In this document: piece after piece, positions 53,372 through 64,000 of the stretch
Numbering within the stretch: position 1 is the first letter of the stretch
How the letters are laid out: every line of letters begins with the position of its first letter
Assembly (NCBI GenBank): GCA_934045075.1
Contig: OW203734.1
Span: 13,576,016-13,640,015 of the forward strand
Source of the DNA: Yponomeuta sedellus
Lineage: Eukaryota; Arthropoda; Insecta; Lepidoptera; Yponomeutidae
DNA: 64,000 nt
Direction of reading: 5' to 3'
Program-made: the position numbers and the translations under genes
The notes under the pieces: generated by a model
Seen by the model: only the letters and a program-made list of their open reading frames with translations
Told to the model about the DNA's origin: nothing
Database searches by the model: none

Positions 53372-54162
53372 TATTTACTCTGTTAATTGTATTGTTTTTA
53401 CTTATTCGCAATCTTAAATGTTTTCAAGCAATTTGAAATTAAAGCTATCGTGCTGTACCATAAGATTTTGTGCCAAACATAATATGTAACAAATAATGTA
53501 AATTACCCCGATTATTAAGAAAATTTGTAACGAAAATTCTTATAGCTGGTTTAGTTAGTTAGTTTTAGAAAATAATGAACTTATATAGATGGTAAAGTTT
53601 TCTCTTCACTCTCTATTTGAAGTTTAACCAAGGCTTTCAAAGGAACTAAACTCAGTTTTTTATTCCGTAGAATTGGCTACTTGACTCTTATCAAATTTGA
53701 CGCGGTAAATGAATATTTCCTGTAGTATTTAACGTAAGAAACCGAAATGTTTTTCGGTTGACTTTGCTAAGTATGCAGGATCAAGATTAAAAATGCAAAA
53801 TTTGCAAACTAAAAAAATATTTTCCGCTTTTAATTCGGAACAGTGAAAACGCTATCCGCCATCTTGTAAGCATCTTTGGTTTGTAAACAAACATTTTAAA
53901 AATAGTTTCTGTGGACATTTATAAAGGACTTACATCAAAGTGATCTTCACATAAATACACTAGAGTTTCAGTCGATAAAGAATCGGGGTCTTTTTTCTCA
54001 AGATAGATTTTTTGTTGCTTTAAGGTCCTCAAAATACATACTAAAAAACATTTTAGTCTAATGGAAGAGATATTTACCATTTAAGATTTACTTGAAACGA
54101 GAGTCAAGTAGCGGATTTTGACATTTCGTAAGTGTTGCTACTAAGTGATTGTGTTGTGTAAA
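53372..54162. other. unassigned AT-rich sequence
   Basis: No supported feature up to the retrotransposon boundary. Confidence 0.45.
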
Positions 54163-54286
54163 CAGTTATGTATTTAGCAATTAAATATGGGGAGCACGTA
54201 AAGAAAATCCAGAATCGATAACACAACTGTTTATTTGAGGGTAACAATACAAAAAACGACCTACCAACATAGGTGGATACACTACA
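54163..54286 (-). repeat. 3' LTR
   Basis: 124 bp, identical to 58470-58593 on reading. Confidence 0.95.
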
Positions 54287-54300
54287 CCTCTACCTCAAAA
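54287..54300 (-). promoter_or_regulatory. polypurine tract
   Basis: On the - strand, ttttgaggtagagg directly precedes the 3' LTR start tgtagtg. This is the usual position of the plus-strand primer. Confidence 0.75.
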
Positions 54301-54350
54301 TCTTAATTAGGATTAAAAAAATTAAAAAAAATATAAAAGTATTTACATAG

Positions 54351-57300
54351 TTACTTAGGAAAATATTTTCCTCTAAAAACACATGACCGCGCAGGTCGAC
54401 CGGATTTATTTGTATCATTAACATTACTAGAAGAATTTAGATCAGTCAGCTCGTTAGTTTCAAGAATTTGTTGATCACTTTCGTCAATGTTAACGGCATC
54501 AACAAATTCGTCTTCAACAATAGCAGGAAGTGAGCACTTAAGACGTTGCGATGGAGACACAGGATCGCATTGATCAGGGCTGGAATTATCCGGCAATAGC
54601 TGATCAATGTGGCGCGTACATTCAACACCTTCATTTAAGCGCACGCGGTAAGTTAGAGGAGCCGGGCGCGCCATCACCTCGCCATGGGCCCACTTCCCCC
54701 CGCGCACGCGGTAGTCGCGCGCCAGTACCCTAGCGCCCACCTCCACGTGCCTCTGCCTACCCCCGGCGCGGTCCGCGGCGCGCTCTTGCGCGGCCGCCAC
54801 TACCTCTGCCGTGCTTGGCCGCAGTGCGTCAAGTCTGCTACGCAACCTTCGACCCATCATTGAAACTGATGGTGGCACTCCGGTCGTTGCCTGCTCGCAA
54901 TTTCTATACTGAAATAAAAAAATTGACAAAGCTGCCTCAACGTCAACCCCTTCGTTTGTCGCCTTTTTAATTGCTCTTTTAAATGACTTGACGGCATTTT
55001 CAGCCGCTCCATTTCCTGCAGGTCTGTAAGGACTAGTGAATGTGTGTTTGATCAAATTATTTTTTAAATAAGACTCAAACTCTTGCGAGGAGAAAGGAGG
55101 GCCACCGTCACTTACTAACTGAGTTGGCAACCCAAAGCGAGCAAACAGTTCACGTAATTTATTTACAGTAGATTTGGCGCTAGTTCCACTCATTAGTTGA
55201 ACCTCAATCCACTTGCTATGTGCATCGACTGTAACCAAGTAATATTTTCCCCCGAACTGGGCAAAATCAATATGTATTCTTTGCCAGGGTCGCGTAGGAA
55301 ATACCCACGGTTGAAGTAAGGCGCGCGGTGGTGCATCGCGCTGTTGAATGCAAGCGCCACAATTTCTACATAAGTTTTCGATGTCAGAATCGATATTTGG
55401 CCAGAAAACATAATTTCTCGACAAATTTTTCATTTTTACGATACCTAAGTGGCCTTCGTGCAACTCTCGTAAAACCTGTTTGCGAAGTACACTCGGCACC
55501 ACAACTCTATGATTATACAGAATGCAATTTCGGTCAGGTGACAATAAATCTTTCCTATTGAAGTAAGGTCTTTCTTCGTCAGAAACAACTGAAGGCCACC
55601 CGTTTACAATATAACTATAGATTTGTTTGAGAATAGGATTCGCTAATGTCTCCCGCGCAACATCTTTAACACTAATAGGGAACGATTCCTCGACAAAATG
55701 TAGGTATGTAACTGCGCTCGTGTGCGTCTGGTTGGACTGTACCTGACGGGAGGGCTCGCTCGTCGGTGGCGACGGCAGCGGCAAGCGAGATAGCGCATCG
55801 GCGTTACCGTTATCAGCTGATTTGACGTACTCGATATCGAAATCATATGCGGCTAGACGAACCGCGTACCTTTGTAAACGGCTAGCTACTGTTTGTGGTA
55901 GCCCCATTTTGGGCCCGAAAATAAATGTTAATGGCTTGTGATCGGTTTTAATTATAAAATGTCGACCAAACAGGTACTGGTGATGTTTAATTACACCAGT
56001 AAATATTGCCAACGCTTCTTTATCAAGTTGACTGTACCCGCGCTCAGCAGAGTTCAGGCTCCGTGATGAAAAACTAATAGGGCGCTCCTCGCCATTCGGA
56101 TAACGGTGCGCCAACACGCTGCCGACGCCATACGAGCTGCTGTCTACCGACAAGACCAATGGCAGCTCAGGAGAATAATGCACCAGTACTGCCTCACTTG
56201 TTAGTGCGTTTTTTACTGAAGTGAATGATTTCTGGCACTGTTCAGACCATTTCCACGGCGCATCCTTTTTTAGTAAAAAGTGCAATGGGTACAAAATTGT
56301 ACTTAGGCCGGAAATGAACTTTGCATAATAGTTGACGAGGCCTAGAAATGATCTTAACTGTGTCACATCAGTTGGCGTCGGTGCGTCCTTAATAGCCCTT
56401 ATTTTACTTTCATCCGGGTGCAATCCAAACTTATCAATTACAAAACCGACATAAGAAATTGAATCCTGCATGAAACAACATTTTTGTAACTTAATTCTAA
56501 GTCCGACATTATTCAATCTCTGAAAAAGGGCCTTTAAATTAGCAACATGTTCATCCATGTTGCGACCTGTGATGGCTATGTCATCCATAAATACTGCCAC
56601 GCCCTTGAGACCACGCAATGTCTCCTCCATAAATTTTTGGAACTTTTCTGGCACGCAAGTGAGGCCGTACGGCGTGCGACGATAGACAAACGTTCCAACG
56701 TGTGTCGTGATCGCTGTGCAAGCCTGCGATGACTCGTCTAACAGCTGTTGCTGATAGGCATTTGTAAGGTCGACCTTAGAAAACTTCTCACCGCCGCTGA
56801 GGGCGGCAAACAACTCCTCGATTCGTGGCATAGGGTAGGGGTCGCGAGTCAGCTTCTTATTTATGGTGACTTTATAGTCACCACAAATACGAATTTCACC
56901 GTTTTTTTTAATTACCGGAACAATTGGTGTACCATAATCCGAATGCTCAACTTTAAAAATCGTACCCTCCGCCACAAGTCGATTGAGTTCAATTTCAACT
57001 GGCTCCCTTAATGCTAAAGGTAAGCTTCGAGCCTTTATGAATACTGGTGTGTCATCATTTAAACGCAAAAACATTTTTTTAGTGCATGTGCCCAAACCCG
57101 GTGAAAATACGTCAGGAAATTCTTTTGATAATTCTGTTACCAAATTTCCAGTGGACATATCATTTAGATTTAGTAAATAGTCTTTTATTTCAACAGATTC
57201 AATATTTAAACTTTTTAACCATGCCCTGCCAAGCAATGGCGGGCCACCGTTTTTAATTACATACAGTTTCAAATTATCCGCTAAATTGTCGCCAAGGCGG

Positions 57301-58400
57301 GCACGTACGGTGATATAGCCAGAAGGTTCAATTAAAGTACCTGTATAGGAACGTAAACAAATCGTTTTTTGCATAAGGGGAATATCCATGAAGTTCTTTA
57401 TGTAACATTCATAGTTAATGGTCGACAGTTTACTACCAGTATCCAATTCAAAAACAAGATTTTTATTATTATTAATTAATAAGCTAACTTGATAAGGCTC
57501 GTTATTCTTACCGCACACGGTGATATTGTAAAAATCACTCGAGTCATCATCGCTATTCACATAATAATGCGCCCTTTGTTGCGCCACAGCGTGATTTCCA
57601 CGTTCACTATTGCGATTTTTACACGCTACTTTGATGTGGCCCTTTTGGCCACACGAATCACACGTATAATTTCTGAAACGGCAAATATCCGGCCGATGGT
57701 CTCGACCACAGCGCCAGCAAGGCCGTGATGCGCGCGCGCTCCTCGCCGAGCCTGCGCCTCCGCCCACGGCCGCGCCCCCGCTCCTGCTAGCAGCCGCGCC
57801 TGCGCGCTCCGCCACTCGATGCAGCGGCTCTGCTGCCATGTCCCCGCTCGCAGCTGCCCTGGCCAGGCTTCCCTTGCAGCCCGAGCCGCTCGCCACTGCG
57901 TGCCGCTCCGCCGCCTCCAACGCAAAAGCTAACTCTATAGCCCGTTTGTAGGTTAAGTTTGATTCGGCGAATAACTGTGAACGCATGACGTCATTCGCCA
58001 ATCCCGAGACAAACTGGTCTCTCAAGTTTTCTTCCAGAGTTGTTTTGAAGTTGCAGGTGCTAGCCAGGTGCTTTAAAGCCTGTAAGTAGTCGCTTAACGA
58101 CTCGCCTTCACGTTGCCGGCGATGCCTGAATAGATGTCTCTCAGCAATGTCGGAACGTTTGGGCTCGAGATGGTTACCGACGATTTCCACTAATTCCGCG
58201 AACGTCTTGACCTCTGGATTGTCAGGAGCGCATAGATCACACATCAAATCATATGTCACTGAGCCCACAACGGTCACTAAGGTAGCCACTTTGAGGTTCT
58301 CTTTGATGTCGTTCAACGTTATAAACTGCTCCACACGTCTTACGTAAGCCGCCCACTTTTTGCTTGCAATGTCGAAAGTCTCAACTTTACCGATAGGCAT
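54351..58400 (-). CDS. Gag-Pol polyprotein of the Ty3/Gypsy element
   Basis: 1349 codons from the ATG at 58400; the frame is open a further 15 codons upstream without an ATG. Gag spans about 1-260 with an Ala/Arg-rich stretch and two zinc knuckles (C228-C231-H235-C240 and C247-C250-H255-C260). Then come an aspartic protease (D320 in ELDTGS), reverse transcriptase (D544, and FMDD with D606/D607), RNase H (D753, E795, D820 in KTDHKPL), and integrase with an H981/H984/C1011/C1014 finger and catalytic D1045, D1098, E1134. The last two are 35 residues apart, the classical DD35E spacing. A GPY/F-like module (about 1221-1269) and an acidic tail follow. Gag and Pol share one frame, so no frameshift or stop readthrough is needed between them. 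All visible catalytic residues are present, so the copy may be active. It encodes no recognisable envelope protein. Confidence 0.95.
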   Translation of the reverse strand: MPIGKVETFDIASKKWAAYVRRVEQFITLNDIKENLKVATLVTVVGSVTYDLMCDLCAPDNPEVKTFAELVEIVGNHLEPKRSDIAERHLFRHRRQREGESLSDYLQALKHLASTCNFKTTLEENLRDQFVSGLANDVMRSQLFAESNLTYKRAIELAFALEAAERHAVASGSGCKGSLARAAASGDMAAEPLHRVAERAGAAASRSGGAAVGGGAGSARSARASRPCWRCGRDHRPDICRFRNYTCDSCGQKGHIKVACKNRNSERGNHAVAQQRAHYYVNSDDDSSDFYNITVCGKNNEPYQVSLLINNNKNLVFELDTGSKLSTINYECYIKNFMDIPLMQKTICLRSYTGTLIEPSGYITVRARLGDNLADNLKLYVIKNGGPPLLGRAWLKSLNIESVEIKDYLLNLNDMSTGNLVTELSKEFPDVFSPGLGTCTKKMFLRLNDDTPVFIKARSLPLALREPVEIELNRLVAEGTIFKVEHSDYGTPIVPVIKKNGEIRICGDYKVTINKKLTRDPYPMPRIEELFAALSGGEKFSKVDLTNAYQQQLLDESSQACTAITTHVGTFVYRRTPYGLTCVPEKFQKFMEETLRGLKGVAVFMDDIAITGRNMDEHVANLKALFQRLNNVGLRIKLQKCCFMQDSISYVGFVIDKFGLHPDESKIRAIKDAPTPTDVTQLRSFLGLVNYYAKFISGLSTILYPLHFLLKKDAPWKWSEQCQKSFTSVKNALTSEAVLVHYSPELPLVLSVDSSSYGVGSVLAHRYPNGEERPISFSSRSLNSAERGYSQLDKEALAIFTGVIKHHQYLFGRHFIIKTDHKPLTFIFGPKMGLPQTVASRLQRYAVRLAAYDFDIEYVKSADNGNADALSRLPLPSPPTSEPSRQVQSNQTHTSAVTYLHFVEESFPISVKDVARETLANPILKQIYSYIVNGWPSVVSDEERPYFNRKDLLSPDRNCILYNHRVVVPSVLRKQVLRELHEGHLGIVKMKNLSRNYVFWPNIDSDIENLCRNCGACIQQRDAPPRALLQPWVFPTRPWQRIHIDFAQFGGKYYLVTVDAHSKWIEVQLMSGTSAKSTVNKLRELFARFGLPTQLVSDGGPPFSSQEFESYLKNNLIKHTFTSPYRPAGNGAAENAVKSFKRAIKKATNEGVDVEAALSIFLFQYRNCEQATTGVPPSVSMMGRRLRSRLDALRPSTAEVVAAAQERAADRAGGRQRHVEVGARVLARDYRVRGGKWAHGEVMARPAPLTYRVRLNEGVECTRHIDQLLPDNSSPDQCDPVSPSQRLKCSLPAIVEDEFVDAVNIDESDQQILETNELTDLNSSSNVNDTNKSGRPARSCVFRGKYFPK

Positions 58401-58454
58401 TGTTGCTATTATGATGCCGGGCACTGGTAAGGAGTAATTAAACACGCAATAACT

Positions 58455-58471
58455 GAGTTCCGTCGTCGCCA
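58455..58471 (-). promoter_or_regulatory. tRNA primer-binding site
   Basis: On the - strand, tggcgacgacggaactc begins at the inner LTR edge. A TGGCGAC start is typical of insect Ty3/Gypsy primer sites. The exact tRNA was not checked. Confidence 0.65.
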
Positions 58472-58593
58472 GTTATGTATTTAGCAATTAAATATGGGGA
58501 GCACGTAAAGAAAATCCAGAATCGATAACACAACTGTTTATTTGAGGGTAACAATACAAAAAACGACCTACCAACATAGGTGGATACACTACA
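58470..58593 (-). repeat. 5' LTR
   Basis: 124 bp, identical to 54163-54286. It must carry the promoter and polyadenylation site, but I cannot place them exactly. Confidence 0.95.
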
Positions 58594-58734
58594 TTGTGTA
58601 TTTTTGTTATTAATAAAGCTTTCCACCGAAAATAAAATGCTAGGTCTTATCTTACGTTTTACCTATAAAAGTCAAGAAATGATAGCTGTCAGAATTCTAC
58701 GGAATGAAAAATCTAAGTATAGCCTGTCGTTGTC

Positions 58735-58903
58735 GTCAGGCTATACTAGTCTGCTGCTGGACATAGCCCTCCCCTAAAGAGCGCCACGTTGTGCTATCAT
58801 AGGGGGTAATGCCCATAATCCCTACGCTGGGCATGCGGGTTGGGAATCGCAGTTCGGTGGAATTGTACTGCAGGGGGCGCTGCTGCCCGCCCCCCGGTTT
58901 GTA
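58735..58903 (-). repeat. LINE 3' end (family F)
   Basis: ggctatactagtctgctgct, ggacatagccctcccctaaa, ataatccctacgctgggcat, gggaatcgcagttcggtgga and gggggcgctgctgcc. Confidence 0.7.
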
Positions 58904-59227
58904 TAAGTATAGCCTGTGATGTGCTCCAAAGAAATGTAAAGTGTATTTAACGGGTAGTAAGTTAAATGTTTAATATTTTGGGCGTACCATAGACACCAAA
59001 GGCAAGTTTAAAGACTGCAGTGAAATAATAGCTTTGATTTATGTTTGACAGTTATAGCCTTGCCCAATGTTATTTAAAATGTTCGAGAATGCAGTATTTG
59101 AATGTACATAGTTACTTAACTTATTATCTTCGAATACACAAAGTGGCAAGATAACTTGGAAAATTGCCACGGCCACGCTTCGGCATGCTAACTAGCCACC
59201 AATGGAAAAAAACATAAAACACGTTTT
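58904..59227. other. unassigned AT-rich sequence
   Basis: No supported feature. Confidence 0.4.
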
Positions 59228-59420
59228 TATCTAAAAACTAGCTAACCCAGCGAACTTATTGCCGCCTAACAGTCGATTCTTTAATTTGTTTTTATTTTTC
59301 TCTCCGTAAGAACCATCCTCATACTTCAAGGAATATTCTAAAAAAAGAATTAGCAAAATCAGTTCAGCTGCTCTCGATTTGCGCTTACCAACACATTCGG
59401 CGATTCATTTTTACTTTATA
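59228..59420 (-). repeat. LINE-tail-like repeat (family M)
   Basis: ctagctaacccagcgaactt, gccgcctaacagtcgattct, tcaaggaatattc and gcgcttaccaacacattcgg. It is the inverse of 23399-23587. Confidence 0.65.
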
Positions 59421-59495
59421 GATAGACATGAGAAATCTTAAGAACTATGACATACAAGCGGGTTTTTATAAGCCTTAAGGGCTTTAGACATAGAC

Positions 59496-60820
<1,325 letters not shown>

Positions 60821-60889
60821 CATAATTTAAGTAGTGTGCGTCTCAAGTATACGGACACATTGGTGAGTATGGTTAGTTATTACTTAATT

Positions 60890-60906
60890 GTATGTGAATA
60901 TGTGTA

Positions 60907-60938
<32 letters not shown>

Positions 60939-60970
60939 GGTGTGTGTGTGTGTGTGTATGTGAATGTGTA
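60890..60970. repeat. GT-rich microsatellite
   Basis: Imperfect GT/TATG runs about 70 bp after the GATA array. Confidence 0.85.
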
Positions 60971-61384
60971 GGATTAAGTGTTGTGTGTGAGCATTTATGT
61001 GTGAGAGAGAGCGTGATGTGTAAGTTGCGGCATGTGAGTAGATTGCTGTAAGAATTTCTAACTTTCTGACAGGAGTCCTGTGCCCTGCAAAGGGACATTT
61101 ATAGGCCACATAAAAGAAGTAAATACATCGGACGCTCAGGCTTAATAGTCATTTTTTAAAATGATTATTGCCTTATAGATAGAGCGTTGATATCGAAGGT
61201 AGAGCGAATACTTTATTGCACAACTAAAAAAACGGACTCTGAATCAGAATCAGAGTCAGAGTTTTTGAAACTAAAAAAAAAAAATATTTCCTAGTAAAGT
61301 TTCATAGATGGAGAAATTCGTTTTAGTGTGCAGTGCTTTTTAGCTTTTTGGGTCAGGTTATTTTATCATGGCATGTTAAGTTCA
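60971..61384. other. unassigned sequence
   Basis: 61230-61265 has a small cagagtc-type palindromic patch. Nothing else supported. Confidence 0.4.
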
Positions 61385-61505
61385 TGTTACACCGTGAGGA
61401 AACCTGTGTGCTAACCTCAGTTTGGAAGTGCCAATCCTAGGTGGGCACGCGTTATAAGGCTTATATTCTCTCTGTATGATAGAAGGCATGTGCTTTGCTG
61501 GACTT
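61385..61505 (+). repeat. family G SINE, 3' part
   Basis: ttacaccgtgaggaaacctg, cagtttggaagtgccaatcc and aggtgggcacgcgttataag. Confidence 0.6.
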
Positions 61506-61844
61506 ATACAGTCTACGTAAAATTCTCATATATATCCTGTTCGAGCCCGGGTATCTCGATTCACAAGATAGCTGAATTATCCACAGTGCTTGAAATAAAA
61601 ATCTGGGAATAAAATAAAAGGTCCGTGGTAAAAAAAAGATTAATAGCGATATAAGAGACAACAGGAAATTACAGCTCTCGGTACCGGAATTGGAGGCTTT
61701 CACCACTTTGGCCAATGTACCTTGGACAATACGCAAAATACGCACAGGGCAAAACTTAAATACAAAACCACTTCATTTCTTAACAATGTAACTTTTTGAG
61801 ACAAGCCTAAAAAGTATTTTTCCATTTTTGTTAAACACATCACA

Positions 61845-62056
61845 ATAATATTATAAAGGCGAAAGTTTGAGCCTGTGTATGTTTGTTACTTCTACAAGCC
61901 TAAACAGCTGGAGTGATTTTAATAAAATTTGGTATGGAGTTGGCTGACACCCTGGGTTAACACATAGGCTACGTTTAACTGTGGGAAAACATCTTATTCC
62001 CATGGGAAAATCAATAAATCGCGTGTGACACCGCGGGGTACAGCTAGTGATTTATA
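61845..62056 (+). repeat. common lepidopteran repeat, antisense of 7567
   Basis: aatattataaaggcgaaagt, gtatgtttgttacttctaca, cctgggttaacacataggct, ctacg, and the end ccgcggggtacagctagtga. Confidence 0.65.
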
Positions 62057-62270
62057 TTATACATTAAAAGATTATTAATGCACTAACGGAATTGAGGCCC
62101 TGTCCATCAGCCAACTTCCCGTCTCGCGAGGTGTCCATTTCCATTTCAGTCTCTAGACTTTTTCGCCAATGTCTTCGACTTTTGTCTGGCACCGAATGAC
62201 GACAACGGAACCCTAAAAACTGTTCATTTTAATTAATCTTTTCGAACGTCCAAATATCTTAATTGTAAGA

Positions 62271-62500
62271 ACGTTAAGTCGTCGGTGCCAACTGTCATGT
62301 AATGGCAGTCGTTAAGCCATGTCGGACGCTTTGTGGATGGCTTAATAACTTCTGACAGTAAAGCCCACCAATGTCTTACAATCCACCAACCCAGACTTGG
62401 TCCCCGTGGTGGAGTAAGGATCTAACCTATCCTAACCTTCTTGCGATGCAAGAAAAGATCCATATCCTAGCAGCGGGGACATACAAGAGTTGATATCAAA
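62271..62500 (+). repeat. 5S-SINE without its head
   Basis: cggtgccaactgtcatgtaa, taacttctgacagtaaagcc and catacaagagttgatatc. The head is missing. Confidence 0.7.
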
Positions 62501-62799
62501 ATATTTTAGCCTTGATATCAAACAGTATTTAAACGTTATGGCATAATTTTCACTTCACCACGACGCTGAGGGTCCGTTTGCATAGTTTAGTAATCTTGAA
62601 TAAAATTTGCATCGAACGGTTTTGTTCGAGCTATTTCAGAGGGTCTGAGATGATTAAAGTCTCAATTATGTAGATTGGATGGAGGGATATTCATCGGTAC
62701 TCCGTTCATTCGGGTCACTTTTTGTTTCACTATCAATGAATACAATATTTTCAACCGAACTATGTCAGTAGTTTAATAAGTATGGGATATGTTAGCTCT

Positions 62800-63164
62800 C
62801 GTGCGCTCGAGGCTTAGGCGAACCGAGTGATTGGAATCAATCACTTGGGTTAAGCAACAACAGGCGCGGTCAGGTACCGGATGGGTGAGCGTCCCGTGAC
62901 TATCGCTAGTGGCATTTTTCCAAGCGCTTCCGTGCTTCGCAAGGCACGTTAAGCCGTTGGTGCTGGCTGCCATATAATGGCAGTCGTTAAGCCATGTCAG
63001 AGGCCTTATGGGCGGCTTGATAACTTCTGACAGTAAGGCCCGCCACTTTCTTACGATCCTCCACCAACCCGGACTTGGCCCCGTGCTGGAGTATTGCCTA
63101 ACCTTCCTGCGGTGCAGGAAGAGACCCGTGCCCCAGCAGTGGGGACATACAAGGATTGATAACG
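62800..63164 (+). repeat. full-length 5S-derived SINE with 11-bp TSD
   Basis: A perfect duplication atgttagctct (62789-62799, 63165-63175) brackets head gaaccgagtgattggaatca to tail acatacaaggattgataacg. Confidence 0.9.
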
Positions 63165-63196
63165 ATGTTAGCTCTATCTGATAACGTGTTTTGAAA

Positions 63197-63545
63197 AGTG
63201 GTAGTAGCGGAGCGGTAAAGTGCCGCCTTCTCAATCGGGGGTCGTGGTTTCGAATCCAAGCACGTACCAATGACTTTGTTTTCTAAGTTATGTACATTTG
63301 TGAATTTATAGTAGCATTACCACTCTCTAAGCGTGAAGGAAAATATGGTGAGAAAACCCTAGTTTCTGAAGTGTTAACGTACCTCAGCGCTTGCTACGTG
63401 CAATGGCCCAACTATGAGGCTAAGTACGAAAACATCAGATTAACATGTACCGGGCACCACAGCGTCTATTTACCTAACTAGCGTTCTAGTAAGTAGGAGT
63501 TAATACTAGCGCGCTATATAAATCATCTACATACATGTAAGTTCT
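63197..63545 (+). repeat. tRNA-headed SINE (G head, H-like 3' end)
   Basis: Head gtagtagcggagcggtaaag with B box ggtttcgaatcca, then gtgaaggaaaatatggtgag and the G-type cctcagcgcttgc. The end is H-like (gcgctatataaatcatctac), so G and H appear to exchange 3' parts. Confidence 0.65.
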
Positions 63546-63963
63546 TTGCTTTTTCATCTACGTAATGAGATGATTTATCCGTCGTCTAGTGGCACCTTCA
63601 CTCACACTAGATGGGCGAAGGCACCATTCGGACGCTGCACCTATTGTTTTTTAGATGGAGTAGGCTCACCCCGCACCTACGAGTATACTATCCTGACAGC
63701 TTATTCGGCCTAGCCCACAGGAAAGAAAAGTCTATACGTGGGGAGTCAACTAGCCCGCGGGTTTTCTCACGATGTTTTCCTTAAAAGTTAGCGTGTAGTA
63801 TTGCTACTAAAAATTGATTACGCTGGTTGGCAAATTCTTTCACTGCGATGCCATCGACCCGGTAAGAATATGACTACAAATTCGCAGTTATACATAACTT
63901 TGTTATAAACAAAGTCACAGGCCCGCACTGGGAATCGAACCCTGGGTCTTTCGCATCCGTGCC
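63546..63963 (-). repeat. family H SINE
   Basis: Antisense: aatgagatgatttatccgtc, cactcacactagatgggcga, cggcctagcccacaggaaag, cacgatgttttcctt and gcactgggaatcgaaccctg. The central part has an extra ~50 bp (about 63815-63875) compared with the copy at 26066. Confidence 0.75.
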
Positions 63964-63984
63964 CGTTATCTTAAGCACAAAAGA

Positions 63985-64000
63985 GCGGTGGTAGCGGAGC
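63985..64000 (+). repeat. start of a family G SINE, cut by the window edge
   Basis: gcggtggtagcggagc matches the head seen at 63197. Confidence 0.5.

Larger units (their letters stand above)
54163..58593 (-). mobile_element. intact Ty3/Gypsy LTR retrotransposon
   Basis: A 4.4-kb element has two identical 124-bp LTRs, one uninterrupted Gag-Pol frame, a primer-binding site and a polypurine tract. There is no env-like frame. On the - strand the LTR opens tgtagtgtatcc. The word ttgtgta occurs at 58594-58600 immediately after the right LTR and at 54154-54160, three bases from the left LTR, so it may be the target duplication. The short LTRs, single frame and two zinc knuckles resemble the Mag lineage described from Bombyx; I place it there tentatively. 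Identical LTRs and an open frame indicate recent insertion. Confidence 0.95.

Overview
The window is eukaryotic, AT-rich and repeat-dominated. The repeats point to a moth or butterfly (Lepidoptera): tRNA-headed SINEs carrying the lepidopteran block gtgaaggaaaacatcgtgag, a 5S rRNA-headed SINE like the chimeric family described from Helicoverpa, RTE- and R1-like LINE 3' ends, a short-LTR Ty3/Gypsy element and many small inverted-repeat elements. I see no genuine tRNA or rRNA gene, no operon structure and no CRISPR array. The only likely host coding sequence is one GC-rich exon at 8715-9475, with a possible downstream exon at 12381-12593.

Layout: 0.3-7.7 kb is SINE/LINE debris, including a GC-rich retroposon inserted in a 5S-SINE. 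8.7-12.6 kb is a probable host gene fragment on the + strand. 12.6-32 kb is AT-rich sequence with scattered SINEs, LINE 3' ends, hairpins and one large inverted-arm element. 32.0-35.4 kb is a near-complete DNA transposon whose spliced transposase gene is broken by one frameshift and one stop codon. 35.4-54.1 kb is dense in nested SINEs, including a four-level nest at 49.8-50.4 kb. 54.2-58.6 kb is an apparently intact Ty3/Gypsy element on the - strand with identical 124-bp LTRs. 59.5-60.8 kb is an uninterrupted 1.3-kb GATA array. 61-64 kb returns to SINEs.

The most coherent unexplained pattern is that many retroelement copies are fold-backs. One copy is joined to its own inverted copy, or to another family, and both RNA 3' ends face outward. 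In the tRNA-headed family C, two such copies turn around exactly at the tRNA anticodon stem-loop, and several inverted units have target-site duplications outside the whole unit. This fits snap-back self-priming or template switching of cDNA during retroposition. A second notable item is a 50-bp segment that is identical but inverted between two copies of a small retroposon (family B).

Family labels used below: A = 5S-rRNA-headed SINE; B = short retroposon with a terminal hairpin; C = tRNA-headed SINE with a cctatttagaggc tail motif; D and E = inverted-arm repeats; F = LINE 3' end containing ggacatagccctcccctaatg; G and H = tRNA-headed SINEs sharing the gtgaggaaacc block; I = LINE 3' end containing a Ser-Ala-Tyr-Pro C-terminus; K = small terminal-inverted-repeat element; L and M = LINE-tail-like repeats. 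Letters are local to this report.
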